This document shows, one piece after another, positions 11,091 through 23,103 of a stretch of 64,000 bases of DNA; within the stretch, counting starts at the first letter, position 1; the number at the start of each line of letters is the position of its first letter. The stretch spans positions 18,861,034-18,925,033 of the forward strand of contig NC_049995.1 of assembly GCF_000003815.2 (NCBI RefSeq). Reading direction: 5' to 3'. This stretch comes from Branchiostoma floridae. Its lineage: Eukaryota; Chordata; Leptocardii; Amphioxiformes; Branchiostomatidae. The position numbers and the translations under genes were made by a program. The notes beneath the pieces are model-generated. The model made no database searches. It was not told the DNA's origin and saw only the letters and a program-made list of their open reading frames with translations.

Positions 11091-14000
11091 TATTTAGTTT
11101 GTGACTGCAGATTCTTATCTTGTAATTGCTCTACGAAGCTCGAAATTTTGTACATTCGAAATATACTTCTTTTTCCGTATTTATCCTTTAGCGTAGAATG
11201 AATGGAAAGTTTTGAGTTATTCTGGATAGAAGAATGTCATTCTTGTATGTATATATCCTGTAAACGGAGTCGTAATTGGTCGGTTAGCATATAAGATGAT
11301 AAGGAAATGACAGCGTCTGACAGAGGTTTTCTTTCATGACGTAGCCGATGATATTGAGTATCCAAACAGCAGTTTGCCGATGGCGGTACAGGATACGTGA
11401 TATGTTTTACCGGTAACATCACCATGTATTATCAGCTGAACAATTAGATACAACATATAAGTCTCTGCACCATCTCTAAAGATCACACATTAACACGTCT
11501 TTGATATCAGCGGTTGGATTTCTTGGGAATTGAATTGAAATGGATACTTAACGATGTCGTATTCAGTTTTTCACCAATAAAAGCTATGAAATGATCATAG
11601 TTCTTTGTGGTCTTATGATACTGAGTACCAACCATGATTTCGGCTCCCTATGTAACACCCGGCAAAAGAGGCGGCTCAATGAATAACATCGATAGACTTA
11701 GAATATCTCACAAGGACGTCTAGCGGTAAATGACGAAACTGAATTCTATTAAACAGAATGAACGTGACGTGTTTTACCTGTATATAACATCACCATGTAT
11801 TACCAGCTGAACAAATAGATATTAAATACATGCCTCTACACCATGTCTGCGGATTACACATTTGGTCTGTGGTATTAGCTGTTGAGTCTCTTACGAATGG
11901 AATTGAATTGGATTATGTGAGATTTTGTTTATTTAGAACACTTTGATTATGTGAGATTTTGTTTATTTAGAACACTGTTTAGAACACCTCTGTACATGTA
12001 GTTACCTACCTTGTTTACTTTAGAACACCTTAGCCGTTACCTTTTTTGTTTATTTAGAACGTAAGAAGTATTCCTTATTCCGCAGAGTTGTAAACTTTTA
12101 TTTTTTCACTGAAGAAAAACGACGGATGTCGTTTGAAACGTCTGAATTAAATTTGATTTATCCAGAAGTAGAGATTCATCTTTCATCTATTCATTATATT
12201 CCTGGATGTATAATCTTCACAAACGTGTGAGATGATGTAATACTTTTTGCACCAATAAATGTCAGAAATGCTTTCTATAATGATCATGGTTCTTTGTGGG
12301 GAAATCCATGATAAATTCAAGTACTAACCATGGTTTCGATCTCTTCGTAACGCCCTACATATTTCCGGATTAATGATTAACATTCATAGACAAAAAAAAT
12401 ATCGCGGACGTCTGGCGGTAAATTTCAAAACTGCATACATTCTGTAGAAATATGCAACAATGTGATTCTACGATATACCAAAACGGACTGTGCTTGCAAT
12501 AACAACCAATGAAGTTGTAAAGAAAAGTTATTATGTATCTAATCGGCATAGGAATAATGCGGCATTGTTGCATCATTGGGACAACATTACAAAACATCCT
12601 TTGAGACTTTGAAGACTTGAGACATCGTTACAAAGTTAAGCTAACGATATAACAAATTGTTCGAATTTTGGTCCTGTTATAATAATATCACGTTATGATA
12701 ATAGTGCCGGCATGCACATCATCAGTTATCTGGTCTTTTTCAGGATGACCAAATTTAACCTTCCACCAATCCTCCGGCAATACACATAATTTATTACATA
12801 CTTGGGATCCCCAATATAAACACATTCAAATCATCTTATGCTCGTAAAAAACTCATGAATTGAACCTCATAATGCCAAAGCGACATAGAATGTTATATAT
12901 TCAAGTTAGGAGATAACACCTCCCACACTTACCTTTTCTCACCAGACTTATTCACTTTTACCTGGACTATTTCATCTACGGGCATAATGGTTGTGACTCG
13001 TGCAGCTTGTATCACTCCCTAGTAATTTGTATCACTCCGCGGTACAGAGAACAAGAAAAGCAGAAAGAAATTTCTAGGAGTCAGCTCACAAAGGTGTCTG
13101 CATTGAATCATATAATCGTGCATCAAGACATCAGAGCACAGTAGTTGTGTTGGATCCTTCAGCAGCCTATAATAATGCACTATTGTGCCTCAGGCCTCAA
13201 GGTAACATGATGCCTTTCCGCCATGACAGTCAGACCATAACAGCACACCGTCTATTTCTTCTTTGCCTATTTTTATCTAAAATAATTACATTACACTAGA
13301 GTCCTTCTTACTGAGTATTTGAACACGAGGTAAATTTGTCTTTCTCTCCGTACTGAATACAGGACATGTAGCCCCATGTTTAGAAAGTTACGAATGTGAT
13401 CACATTACAAACAGCCTTTGCACCTGCCGGGTTTGGTGACCTTTAGGGTCACGCACCGCTACCCTGCCTTTTATGCGGGAGGGGGATAAACAGAACACCT
13501 ATTCGTAGTAGGGATAAGACGCTACTAAAGTGAGGACGAACGCAGCCAAAGGCGTACAGGTATGTTGTGTTGCTATCTAAGAGGTATCTTACCAATTCTG
13601 CAGTAAGGTTATGAAGATAGCATTTGATAGTTAAAACCAAACGGCCATAATGTACCAGGGTCCTTCTAGTTCCACTATCACCGGGTATTTGATCTATCCT
13701 AGTACGGAGAGACACTGCATTAGAGTTTCTCAAGGATCTCTCAAAGTCTCTCACAGTCTGTCACATGTTACTATACCCCTTATAACAAATTGTTATGGAA
13801 AAATACTTGCTTACTTCTTGAAGCTCAGAACATTTAGCATAAACAGACATAACTGGCAGGAAAACAGGTATTCTACATGTAGGGTAACTTGTTCTGTAAA
13901 AACTGCTGTTACTAGTGTTAGAGGTATTAATATAGATGTCAATAACGTTTTATAGGGGATGAGCTTTGTGTGTGTTGCAGGAATGACTCCCCTGGTTCTG

Positions 14001-14201
14001 AATATTTCCATTTCACCCAGCGACCCACACTGCTTCGATTGCCTACCGGGCTATAGTCGCTGTTAGTTCGTGAACTCCTACGTTACGCGGTTTAGAAGCA
14101 CCTTTTTCCTTCAGTAGGGTGCTATATGTTCTAATATTGCAAGGTAAACTAAAGTTTACATCAGATCTTAGGATAACTCTGAACTACAATATTTCCGCAG
14201 G
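11091..14201. repeat. Intergenic block duplicated between B-C and E-F
   Basis: From about 11860 to 14201 the sequence parallels 30970-33002 at high identity. Landmarks are TCTGCGGATTRCACATTT, the 'cgccctacat/a' region and the conserved stretch ending ATATTTCCGCAGGTA. A roughly 300-bp segment (about 11928-12228) is absent from the E-F copy and contains a 33-bp direct repeat (ATTATGTGAGATTTTG at 11912 and 11945). Short ORFs in the block are not conserved as proteins. No gene is supported. Confidence 0.7.
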
Positions 14202-15152
14202 TATTATTATTTAACTTAAACTGAGTTGAACGATTCCTTTGTCGATAGTTATAAAACTATGAAAATCACAAGCGTGACTGTTCACAAGGCCACTGATACA
14301 CACACAGCTTCAGAGAAAAGAATTTGAACTAACGTGTCAGATTCGTAATGCATTCCAGTTTTCCGACAATTTTGCCCATTCCGTCATTTTTGACCGACAA
14401 AATGGATGTCCAAAAAGCGTGGCATTTTTAAAAGATCTCCCAAGTACAAGTCTGCGTTCTCACGCCCACCGGCAGCTACAGAGGCGACCGGTCAACCCCG
14501 CCGTGGGATCGTCGTCACACGTCGGCTCCCCCCTCCCCACTACAGTTTTGGTTAGTCGTATCGTGCTGACGTTTTTGTTGTCATTTCCCCCCGATTAATT
14601 ACCGTCAGTTATTGCCACCACAGAACCAAGAAAAAGTACAAAAGGTATTTGAATTGAAAATAGTCTCCGACAAGCTACTCGGACCCCATGAACTTGTAAT
14701 GCGTTAAGTAAAGGGGCGGGGCGCGCGCCGCGAAGCGGCGCAAATCTACTAGAAATCCAGGTACAAAATACTCAGTTTGTGGCGTTGTTTGGATAGAGTG
14801 GATTTATGAATATCAGAAGAACACAGTAGCCTCCAAGAATCATATATTTATGGGCTCCGAGCCATTCAATTTCCCTTTTTTTGCTAGGGGTAAGAGATCT
14901 GCCTCGCGATGAAAACCAGTAACGTTATCATAAGTATGGCGTGAAGACATTTCCAAACGGGAGCGAAGTGATTTATTGGCGTCTTTAATATTTTTCAAAT
15001 TTCATACGAGGGGGGAGGGCCTAGGAAAATTATTTTGACTTGGGGGGAGGGCCTAGGAAAATTTTTTTGACCTGGGGGGAGGGCCCAGGAAAAAAAATTT
15101 GACCCGACCCTCTGACGACCGGCCCTCCCCCCCCGCTAAATATCGACCAGTC
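14202..15152. mobile_element. Insertion of about 950 bp relative to the E-F copy
   Basis: In the E-F copy, CCGCAGGTA runs straight into ACCCAAATGCG (33000-33012). Here the same two edges are separated by about 950 bp. The insert contains a GC-rich hairpin patch (14717-14740) and a threefold GGGGGGAGGGCC tandem repeat. No transposase ORF or clear terminal repeat was found, so the element type is unknown. Confidence 0.45.
15009..15107. repeat. Threefold tandem repeat (GGGGGGAGGGCC...)
   Basis: Three units of about 35 bp, each starting with a G-rich run, then GGGCCTAGGAAAA and a T-rich tail. The short minus-strand ORF across it is a repeat artefact. Confidence 0.75.
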
Positions 15153-16158
15153 CCTAACCCAAACGCGACTACCGAGTGTTACCTTATCTAGGGGCATTGT
15201 TGTTGAGAAGTCACAGCGATACAAATAGACGTCGTGTGCTTTGTGGGGATGTGACCTCATCATGACCCTTCTGGGTCAAAAACAAACAACTTCTCGTGTT
15301 CATCCTGCGTGTGAATGCGAACAACAAAAAGTGCCAGTTGATGTGCCCTGTAGATTAAGAAACACCATGAGTTCATTTTAGTGGTTATTACAGTTTTGCT
15401 TTGTACATTATATCACCGTACATGAACCTATGAGCCTAAATGTTGTGAGTTAAGTCAGTGGAGCTACCAGCGTCACGTCTAGTCTGTGTGCCTTGTGGCC
15501 CTTATATGGCAATACTGGTCTGGTTTAAATGCTGATTCTACATTATATCTCGTCTACCAACAAACAACACTATGCAATAAACACAATGTGGATTTTAAAA
15601 TATCCAATGCTACAACGTATCGTTAATCAGAACAGCCCCCTGTAACATTGCACCCCACGTTTCGTCAGGTCAACCTTCGTCTGTAACCTGAGTAACGGGA
15701 GTTCATTGCTTTGCAGTAGTAGAGTCAATAACGTTAGGTTCAGACAAAGTGTGCTTTCTGTGCGTCTCCAAGCATGACTGCACTTATTCAGAACAAAGGT
15801 ACTTTCAAGGTTTGCCCGCAGAGCACAGACTCGTTTCAACGTTACTCGCCGGACTTGCTCTAAAACTCAGAAAAAAGTCATTAATGCCACTAATGCATAT
15901 TTAATTTGGGTCATTTTTGAAAGAGTTTGTCTTGCCCTTATCGACTAGTGGGCTTTTAGATGAATAATAGAATCCTAATCTCCATGCATAGGCGTTGTGA
16001 CATTCTTCTTCTACTGATCACCACATTCGTCTATTTCACACTTCCCAGAATCATTTCCAATATGGCTGCCTGGAACCACCGGAACCGGAGTCCGCGGGCA
16101 CAGAAAATTGGTTCTCACACAGAGTACATGTCAGAGATGGCAGTTTGACCAGTGCAAC
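15153..16158. repeat. Upstream flank of relic C, homologous to upstream flank of gene F
   Basis: It matches about 33003-34160: ACCGAGTGTTACCTTATCTAG, GAGAAGTCACAGCGATAC and TTTGTGGGGATGTGACC. It is therefore the same upstream type as gene F and differs from the B/D/E type. No coding sequence is supported. Confidence 0.65.
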
Positions 16159-16339
16159 AATTGTACAATTTTAACTTGAAAGTTCATCTGTGTTGGTAGA
16201 AGTCATTCTTGAACTAGTTGAACTGTAATTTCCAACACAAAAAATGGACAAAGACTGATGCTGTGCAGTCGAAAATTTGGGTGAGTCCAATTTTTGTGTT
16301 GGAAATTACAGTTCAACTAGTTCAAGAATTGTACAATTT
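16159..16339. mobile_element. Fold-back (long inverted repeat) insertion flanked by a 13-bp direct repeat
   Basis: Arms at about 16205-16247 and 16287-16329 are reverse complements of roughly 43 bp with one mismatch, around a spacer of about 35 bp. The insert is bounded by AATTGTACAATTT at 16159-16171 and 16327-16339. The homologous F flank (near 38500) has a single GGTACAATTT and no hairpin, so this is an insertion in the C copy. It is a MITE-like or fold-back element of unknown superfamily. Confidence 0.65.
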
Positions 16340-16907
16340 GATCAGGGATCTGATTTTGATGTCGTTTTTTACTTTCGCATGAAAGCGTTTGGTACGTTGT
16401 GCTTTTTTCTCTTGCACAAGCAGTGTCACTATCAATAATAAGTGCTTTGAGAAGAAAATTTAGTTCTTTAAAGCAAATATGTGTATCAATAGTACAGCAG
16501 TGTTAACCACACAACTTTCAAAGTACAGAAGTCTGCATTTTGACAATTCAAGCTATTCACTGATGACAAAGTAAGCCTCTCCGTAACCTCTGTGGTCACA
16601 GTTAGCTTTCGGGAATGTGATTTGTGAAATGTCCATTCGAAGAAAGACTGGGGTGTGCTATGTACGCAAAATCTTCTCTGCAGCTTCCCTGGTTGTCGTG
16701 CGGCACTTGGAATTCTGGCAAGCGATCATTTTAGACCATCGTGAAAATACTTCTGTTACACTGTCACACCACAAACTAGCCTATTCTTAAGCCTACTGCC
16801 TTCCGTGAATTTGGCTATACACAATTTGCCTCTTACATACTAAAATGTACAACGTATGTAGAATAGTCTTTGTTCACTGAGTCAACGTTTTATCGTCTGT
16901 TTCCAGG

Positions 16908-17035
16908 ATGACAGGTCCTGTCCGAGAAAGTGGAGTCACAAAGGCCGACAGGCACCATTTTGATTTTATGGAGACTTTGCTCCGTATTTCCGATGAGCTT
17001 ACAGAAGGGGAAACGGCAAACTTGAAGGTTTTTCG
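16908..17035 (+). pseudogene. Relic C: truncated DED exon of the family
   Basis: After the family's usual acceptor (TTTCCAG, then G and ATG), the frame encodes MTGPVRESGVTKADRHHF and the first half of the DED through the sequence NLKVF. It then breaks off at about 17035 into unrelated repeat DNA. The second half of the DED, including RxDL, is missing, and no exon 2 or NHL exon follows before gene D. The reading frame up to the break is intact, and similarity to gene D exon 1 is high, so the truncation is recent or the fragment is maintained. It is most likely a dead copy left by unequal duplication. Confidence 0.75.
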
Positions 17036-19010
17036 TTCAGTTTCATGTTCAATACACAAAAAATATTCACAACGACTTCTAGCGGCAAATGCACTGTACA
17101 ATACGATTGTACAGTACCACGTTAACACTGCGGACTGGACTTGCAATGACGACTAACTTTAATTTGATACTGTGATACTTTCCTCATCAATCATGCAGTG
17201 ATACTTTTATCATCAGTCACCTTACTTGTAGTTTTAGAAGATATTTCACCAAAATAGCCTAAATCTATTTCATCTACAGGCACAATTATTTTGAATCACG
17301 TATCACTTCAAAGTACAGAGCACAGGGAAAGCAGAATAAAGATTCTCGGAGTCAGCTCACAAAGATGTCTCGATTGAATCACTAATTGGTTATAATCGTG
17401 CAAAGCAGTTCTGTTGGATCCTTCATGCACTATTGTGCCTCAGGCCTCAAGGTAACATAAACAATGACATGTACAATGATGCCTGTCCGCCATGACAGTC
17501 AGACCACGTCTTTGTCTTCTTTAGCTCTCTTTGGGGTCATTACATTCCTTGACATAACTGTAGCCACTTAAATTTACAGCATGATTTGGGTCGACGTCCC
17601 AAATCTCACAAGGCATGACCAAAGATACATGGCTGAAATGACTCATGATTCCTGTGCATGTTTCCAACACGGCTACTAGTATATAGCGTACGGAGGCCAA
17701 GTTGGTTTTACTCCCGTCGGTCTTTGCGCGAGTAATCTACCTGACAGGAGCACGGAAGTGCAGCAGCAACTGAAGCGCGTCGCGCGGACTATAGCTGTAC
17801 TACATTCCAAAGATATCAACGTTCTTAGCTTACACTTATAGGGAGTCATCTGTCAATGGGCCGAGTACACAGTTAAGTGCACAATCAGATTTCAGCAGAA
17901 ACTTGCGGCTTGCACGTTGCACCTTAAGGCGTCATTCGTACCATTCTTCACACAGGTGAGATTTCACACCTGCTTTACTTCACGCTTCGTAAGTTGGCAC
18001 GTCCACAAGGAGGCCGTTTAGCTCAAAGTCTCCAAATACTCTACGCTATCTTGATACTTTAATCATTCCATATTTGCCCAAGAACGATTGATATCTTGTA
18101 TCAAAGGAAATCACAGGAAATTTCAAGAACTTCTCATTTTATTGGAAGGTAAATAGGCATCTGATATTTGCAAACATGAACATCGTCTGAGCCAAGCTCT
18201 CCGTTAAGGTATAGACTGGTCGGTAGATATGCACAACCACACTATGAATATTATTGTTTATATGAACAAGAAGCTGAACGTGTAAATATGTTATTTGTGG
18301 CCTACTAGAGTCCATTCCAAGACACCATGAGGGTTTTTAGGCGATATTTATAAATAAATTTGAATTATTTTGAATAAAAGAATATCTAAGCCACAATAGA
18401 TAGATTTTTCAAAAAAATTGACTGAGAAAATATTCATCTACTTGAATTCCTTTGAATATTGTAGAAACGTTTTGGAAGTTACTGTCAAAATATCTTTACT
18501 TAGAATAATTGTGAAACCTCTATGTGATTATTTCACATTTACAAATATCTACAAATATTTGTAAACTTTGCCAAATGGTAAAATTAGTTTATTGCCCCCA
18601 TAAAAGTAAGCCCTATTATTGCATCTTTATAATCTTAGATTTCACTGCTGGGCACTGGTGGGTCCTTCATGGTGGGCCATTGTTGCATGGCACCCAACCA
18701 TACTTTGCAAGGATGTGTGAATTGCTATCTTCCCTGCCCAATCACCCATTTTTAAAATGTTGCAAACATGGGTAGAAAATGGTAAATAATGGTAGAATGC
18801 TGTTATCATTATTTAGAAACAATTAGAAGTATACAATTCCACACCATGAATATTTCCAAAGTTTTACAGGACCAGGGAAATATTTATAAAGTTGAAACAG
18901 TATAAGAAATATTTCTGAAGAATCATATATCCTAGACAAAACTTTAAAATCAATTCTAAACAATGGCAACAAACATTAGCACGGTGACTTGCAATTGACT
19001 CTATACTGAT
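17036..19010. other. Intergenic region between relic C and gene D
   Basis: Bases 17040-17160 resemble the dispersed sequence near 10430-10530 (CTAGCGG-AAATG, then GCAATGACGAC). Bases about 17260-17540 match the B-C/E-F duplicated block (CATCTACAGGCAC, AGTCAGCTCACAAAG). A CACAG/GTGAGA donor-like site at 17956 follows a GC-richer patch and may mark a noncoding exon of gene D. The rest is AT-rich without recognised features. Confidence 0.5.
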
Positions 19011-19310
19011 GTCAAATACAATGACTCCACCACCCAGACCCCCCCCCCCCCCGCCACGTCTGTGTGACTTGTCACCGGTGCTGAACAGAACAAACATTAC
19101 GAAGCCTGTGAGCTAATAATGGCGGCATATTTGTCTTTGGGGCTACACTGATCAGGTCAAACTGCAGTTTTACGCCTGCAATTTGAATAATATGATTTAT
19201 TATGAAAAATTAAGATGATGAACCTGTAAGTATGTCATTTGTGGCAAGGAAATATCAGTATCCTGATCTCTGCACCGCCCCTCGGCACGTCCGCGTGACT
19301 TGGTCATGGT
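19011..19310 (+). promoter_or_regulatory. Two GC-box/CRE-like modules upstream of gene D
   Basis: The first copy (about 19026-19090) has its GC box expanded into a poly-C tract of about 17 bases. The second copy (19265-19305) keeps GATCTCTGCACCGCCCC and CACGTCCGCGTGAC. A consensus donor GTAAGTATG at 19226 lies at the same relative place as the one at 4250 upstream of gene B. Confidence 0.45.
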
Positions 19311-19958
19311 TGATTGACAGAACAAAGACTCAACAGTCGGGGAGGTCAAAGTGCTCGGAGACTGACAAAGAGCTACATTACATGTTCAAGCTGGGCTTAA
19401 TGTGGACTGAACGTGCTAAGTCCAATGATGTTAGCATGAGTTACAGTGATATGTCCCTTTGTCATATGTTCAGAATGAACACAATGAGCTTGTTCGTAGT
19501 TTAAACCGTGCGAGGTCGAACATAAAGGCCCCTAGCTAAAAAAAAATTATGCGATCTCCAGACGTGTTTGTATTGTGCTGACGGGCCCTCGCCTTCGAAA
19601 TGTTACCTAGAGTTCCACTAACACATAAAAATTATTTGCCATATAAACAAGGGTTATTATGATGAGAGCCCATTTTTGTAACCTAATGAATAGTTGTTAT
19701 GATGGTTTTGTCCTATCATGAAGATCCATTTATAGCATCTCGAGTTATGCTGATAACCTACATACACGCCTACAACATAGCTGCTTCACCCTGACACCAC
19801 CGAAAATATAATCTTCTTGGCGAAGAAAGCAAGGCATCCCACACGGCAAGGTATAACGAACGCCACGTGACTATCATCCATTAAATGGTACTTACTTAAA
19901 AGTACATTGTGTGAAGAATAGCATCAGCTCAGTGATGTTTTATCGTGTTGTTTTCAGG

Positions 19959-22900
19959 ATGGCAGGTCCGGTCAGGGAAAGCAGAGTCACAGCTGCTGAC
20001 AGGCGCCATTTTGATTTTATGGAGACTTTGCTCCGGATTTCCGATGAACTGACAGAAGAGGAAACGGCGAACTTGAAGGTCTTCTGCCTGCATCTGATCC
20101 CTAAGGGCCACCTGGAACAGATAAGGCGAGGAATGGACGTTTTTGTAAAGCTGATGGAACTGGACAAAATTGACCAGGAGAACTTGGAGTTTATTGAAGA
20201 GATCTTGGAAAGAATCGGACGGCAGGACCTGATTCGGGACGTTCTTCGCCGGTTCCAGCCGCCTGACCGAGAGATTCCGGAAAATCCCGAACTGCAGCCG
20301 GAAAATCCCGAACTGCAACCGGGAACAAGTCGGGAGGTGCCAAATGCAGAAGGTGAGTATTTCTTAAGTAAAAATTATTGTACGTGAGGCCTCAATCGAG
20401 TCAGCTGCACCTACTTTGTCCTAAGATTCAAATTAAAAACATTTGAAACCTTTCTGCAAAGTCACTTTATTTTTCAAGTAGCAAAAACATATCTATGCTT
20501 AATGATTGCAGGTAATGTCACGTCCAATACCTACGTCGTCGTGCACGGCCAAGTGCGCATGATCCAGGAAACTCTGGATCGTCTAAGGAACAACATAGCA
20601 AGGTTATCTAGTACCAGAAGGTCACAGGTCAAGTTCAGAGGTTACAAGAAACACAAGAGTATCCTGGTGCACTTCTCCATACCGCGGGAGAACACGGCGG
20701 TGCTGAGGCACATGGCGGATCACTCCGACCCGAGACTTGTCTACATGGGCGTCAAGTCACTGCAGATCGACGCTGAAGTTCCCATTAAAGTCCAACAGGG
20801 GGCGCCTGTGTACGGTGAGCTGACTATTCTCTTTATTTGCACTCAGTTGTCAATTTCAGAGTCAATTTCATATTAATATGTCTTAAATTGATAAATATCT
20901 TCATATTCACTTTCCTTTTGCAGAGTTTTTAAGCTTCATCAAAGACTATACATCATTTTTTTTTTAAAGAATACAGAATGTCTCCCTGTGAAAAAGCAGC
21001 AGTCGATTCTGATTCAGCGCTTTCGGCAGTGTACCACGTGACTGTAATTGTCAGCAGGTTTGCTAGACAAATAGATATAGATAATGGCAATTTGATAAGC
21101 ACGTCTTGTACGATATCTCACATTAGTCCATATGTTTCATGATGTCAGATATCTTTTGTTTATGTGTTCTAGATGTCAAGAGGCAACTGCCTGTTGATGA
21201 CATTGAGGTGGGATGCAGTACCCGGACCAGACACCAGAGGGCGCCCCAGAGCTGGACCCGCCTGTCTGCCCTGAACCTGTTCTCGGACGCCCTGCCGCTC
21301 CATCTGCAGGCAGCCGCGAGTCTGGAGTACCAGGGCTTCTCCTACAGCCTGGTCCGGGCTCTGGTGCAGAAGGACCGGCTCAGAGAACACCAGATGAGGC
21401 AGGCCATCCAGAACCTCAGGAACGCAGAGGTGGATTCCAACACGCTCCGTCAGAAGGCAGAGGTTGATTCCAACACGCTCCGTCAGAAGGCAGAGGTGGA
21501 TTCCAACACGATCATGACTTTGCGCTCCAAGCTCAACATCACAGAGAACAGGCTGAAGGAGGCTCATGAGACGATCGCAGTTCTTGAAGAAAAGCTGCAG
21601 CAGGCTCAAGAATACGCGGATAAAGCCGCCAAGCAGGTGACATCCCACGTGACGGAGTACAGGGGAGAGAAGCCGCCTGGAGGCTGGCCACAGGAGTACA
21701 GGGGAGAGAAGCCGCCTGGAGGCTGGCCACAGGAGTACAGGGGAGAGAAGCCGCCTGGAGGCTGGTCACAGGAGTACAGGGGAGAGAAGCCGCCTGGAGG
21801 CTGGCCACAGGAGTACAGGGGAGAGAAGCCACCTGGTGGCTGGCCACAGGAGTACAGGGGAGAGAAGCCGCCTGGAGGCTGGCAACAGGAGTACATGGGA
21901 GAGAAGCCGCCTGGAGGCTGGCCACAGGAGTACAGGGGAGAGAAGCCGCCTGGAGGCTGGCCACAGGAGTACAGGGGAGAGAAGCCGCCTGGGGGCTGGT
22001 CACAGGAGTACAGGGGAGAGAAGCCACGTGGAGACTTGTCTGCACAGGTGGAAAGGGCAAATGCAGCTACAGAGACACACCTAGCGGATATTGTAGGTAC
22101 TGCAGGGAGACCTGAAGATGCGGGCGACAAGCTTGGAGAGGATCCGACTGTACAGGAAGAAGACAAGAGATCTGCAAGGCAAGACTCTGGCATTGGAAGA
22201 GAGAATGTTCTTGGTTCAGAAGCACCCGAGCAAGAGCGACACACAGCGGGGACAGAAGGAGCGACATCTGGCTCTACCGGGGACTTGAAACAGGATGTGA
22301 TCACTTTTGGTGGGAGAGGATCTGAACCTGGAAAGTTTCGGTTCACATTTGGCGTTGTGGTGTCGCCTAGCAACGAGATATTTGTGACTGATTTCTCTAA
22401 CAGGCGGGTCCAAGTCCACAGCACTGAGGGGGTTTACCTGCGCCACTTCCCAACAGTTGTACCGGGTACAGGGGATAAGGACATGAAGCCGAATGATGTT
22501 TGTATGGACGGTAACGGCACGCTGTGGGTGGTGGGGGAAGGAGTGACAGCCCATCATGTTGTACAGTACAGCACGGACGGGACCGCCATGGCGCGGTTTG
22601 ACCTGAAGAAGATCGGTTATACCCGCGGCATTGCAGTAGACATGCGCACTAACCACATCCTGGTGACTGATGCAGGCCAAAGTGCAGTTCAGGTGTTCCG
22701 TCCGGACGGCTCCCTGGTGCGGACAGTCCGGCATCCACGGGGTGAGATGACACGCCCGGGGTTCGTCACTGTGGACGGGGAAGGGAACATTCTTGTGTCG
22801 GACTGGGGCACTCACTTTGTCTACGTGTATGACGGGTCTGGCAAGTTCCTGTTCCAGTTCGGGGGGAAGGGAAGTGGTGAAGGACAGCTGAAGGATCCCC

Positions 22901-23103
22901 ACGGCATCTGTACAGACAGGGCAGGGCACATCCTCGTGGCGGACTCTGGGAACAAGAGGGTTCAGATCTTCACACGTCACGGCGAGTTTGTCCGGACCGT
23001 CCGGACTGGGTCTAGGCCAACAGGCCTGGCTGTGGGACCGGAAGGGCAGCTGGTTTTTATTGATTGGCATAACCACACTGTGACTGTATTTCCTAACTAC
23101 TGA
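19959..23103 (+). CDS. Gene D: DED / unknown domain / coiled coil / NHL protein (875 aa, 3 coding exons)
   Basis: Coding exons are 19959-20352, 20512-20814 and 21173-23103, all phase-1 GT-AG introns, with the ATG one base after TTTTCAG. The DED occupies about residues 15-97 with RxDL at R88-L91. Two PENPELQ units follow. Exon 2 (residues 132-232) is the unknown alpha/beta domain. Exon 3 carries AEVDSNTLRQK repeats from residue 317, ten 13-residue RGEKPPGGW units (394-523), an acidic linker, and a six-blade NHL propeller (607-875) starting at VITFGG. The propeller framework is nearly identical to B, E and F, while loop positions differ (FRFTF, DFSN, KPND, TRPG, DWHNH). It has no signal peptide or membrane segment, so it is probably cytosolic. 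The death-fold signalling role is inferred from the DED. Confidence 0.87.
21655..22044 (+). repeat. 39-bp coding minisatellite (RGEKPPGGW), gene D, 10 units
   Basis: Ten in-frame 39-base units, with sparse changes (one M for R, one QQ, two SQ), end in a divergent unit RGEKPRGDL. That divergent terminal unit also ends the array in E but not in B or F. Confidence 0.92.
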
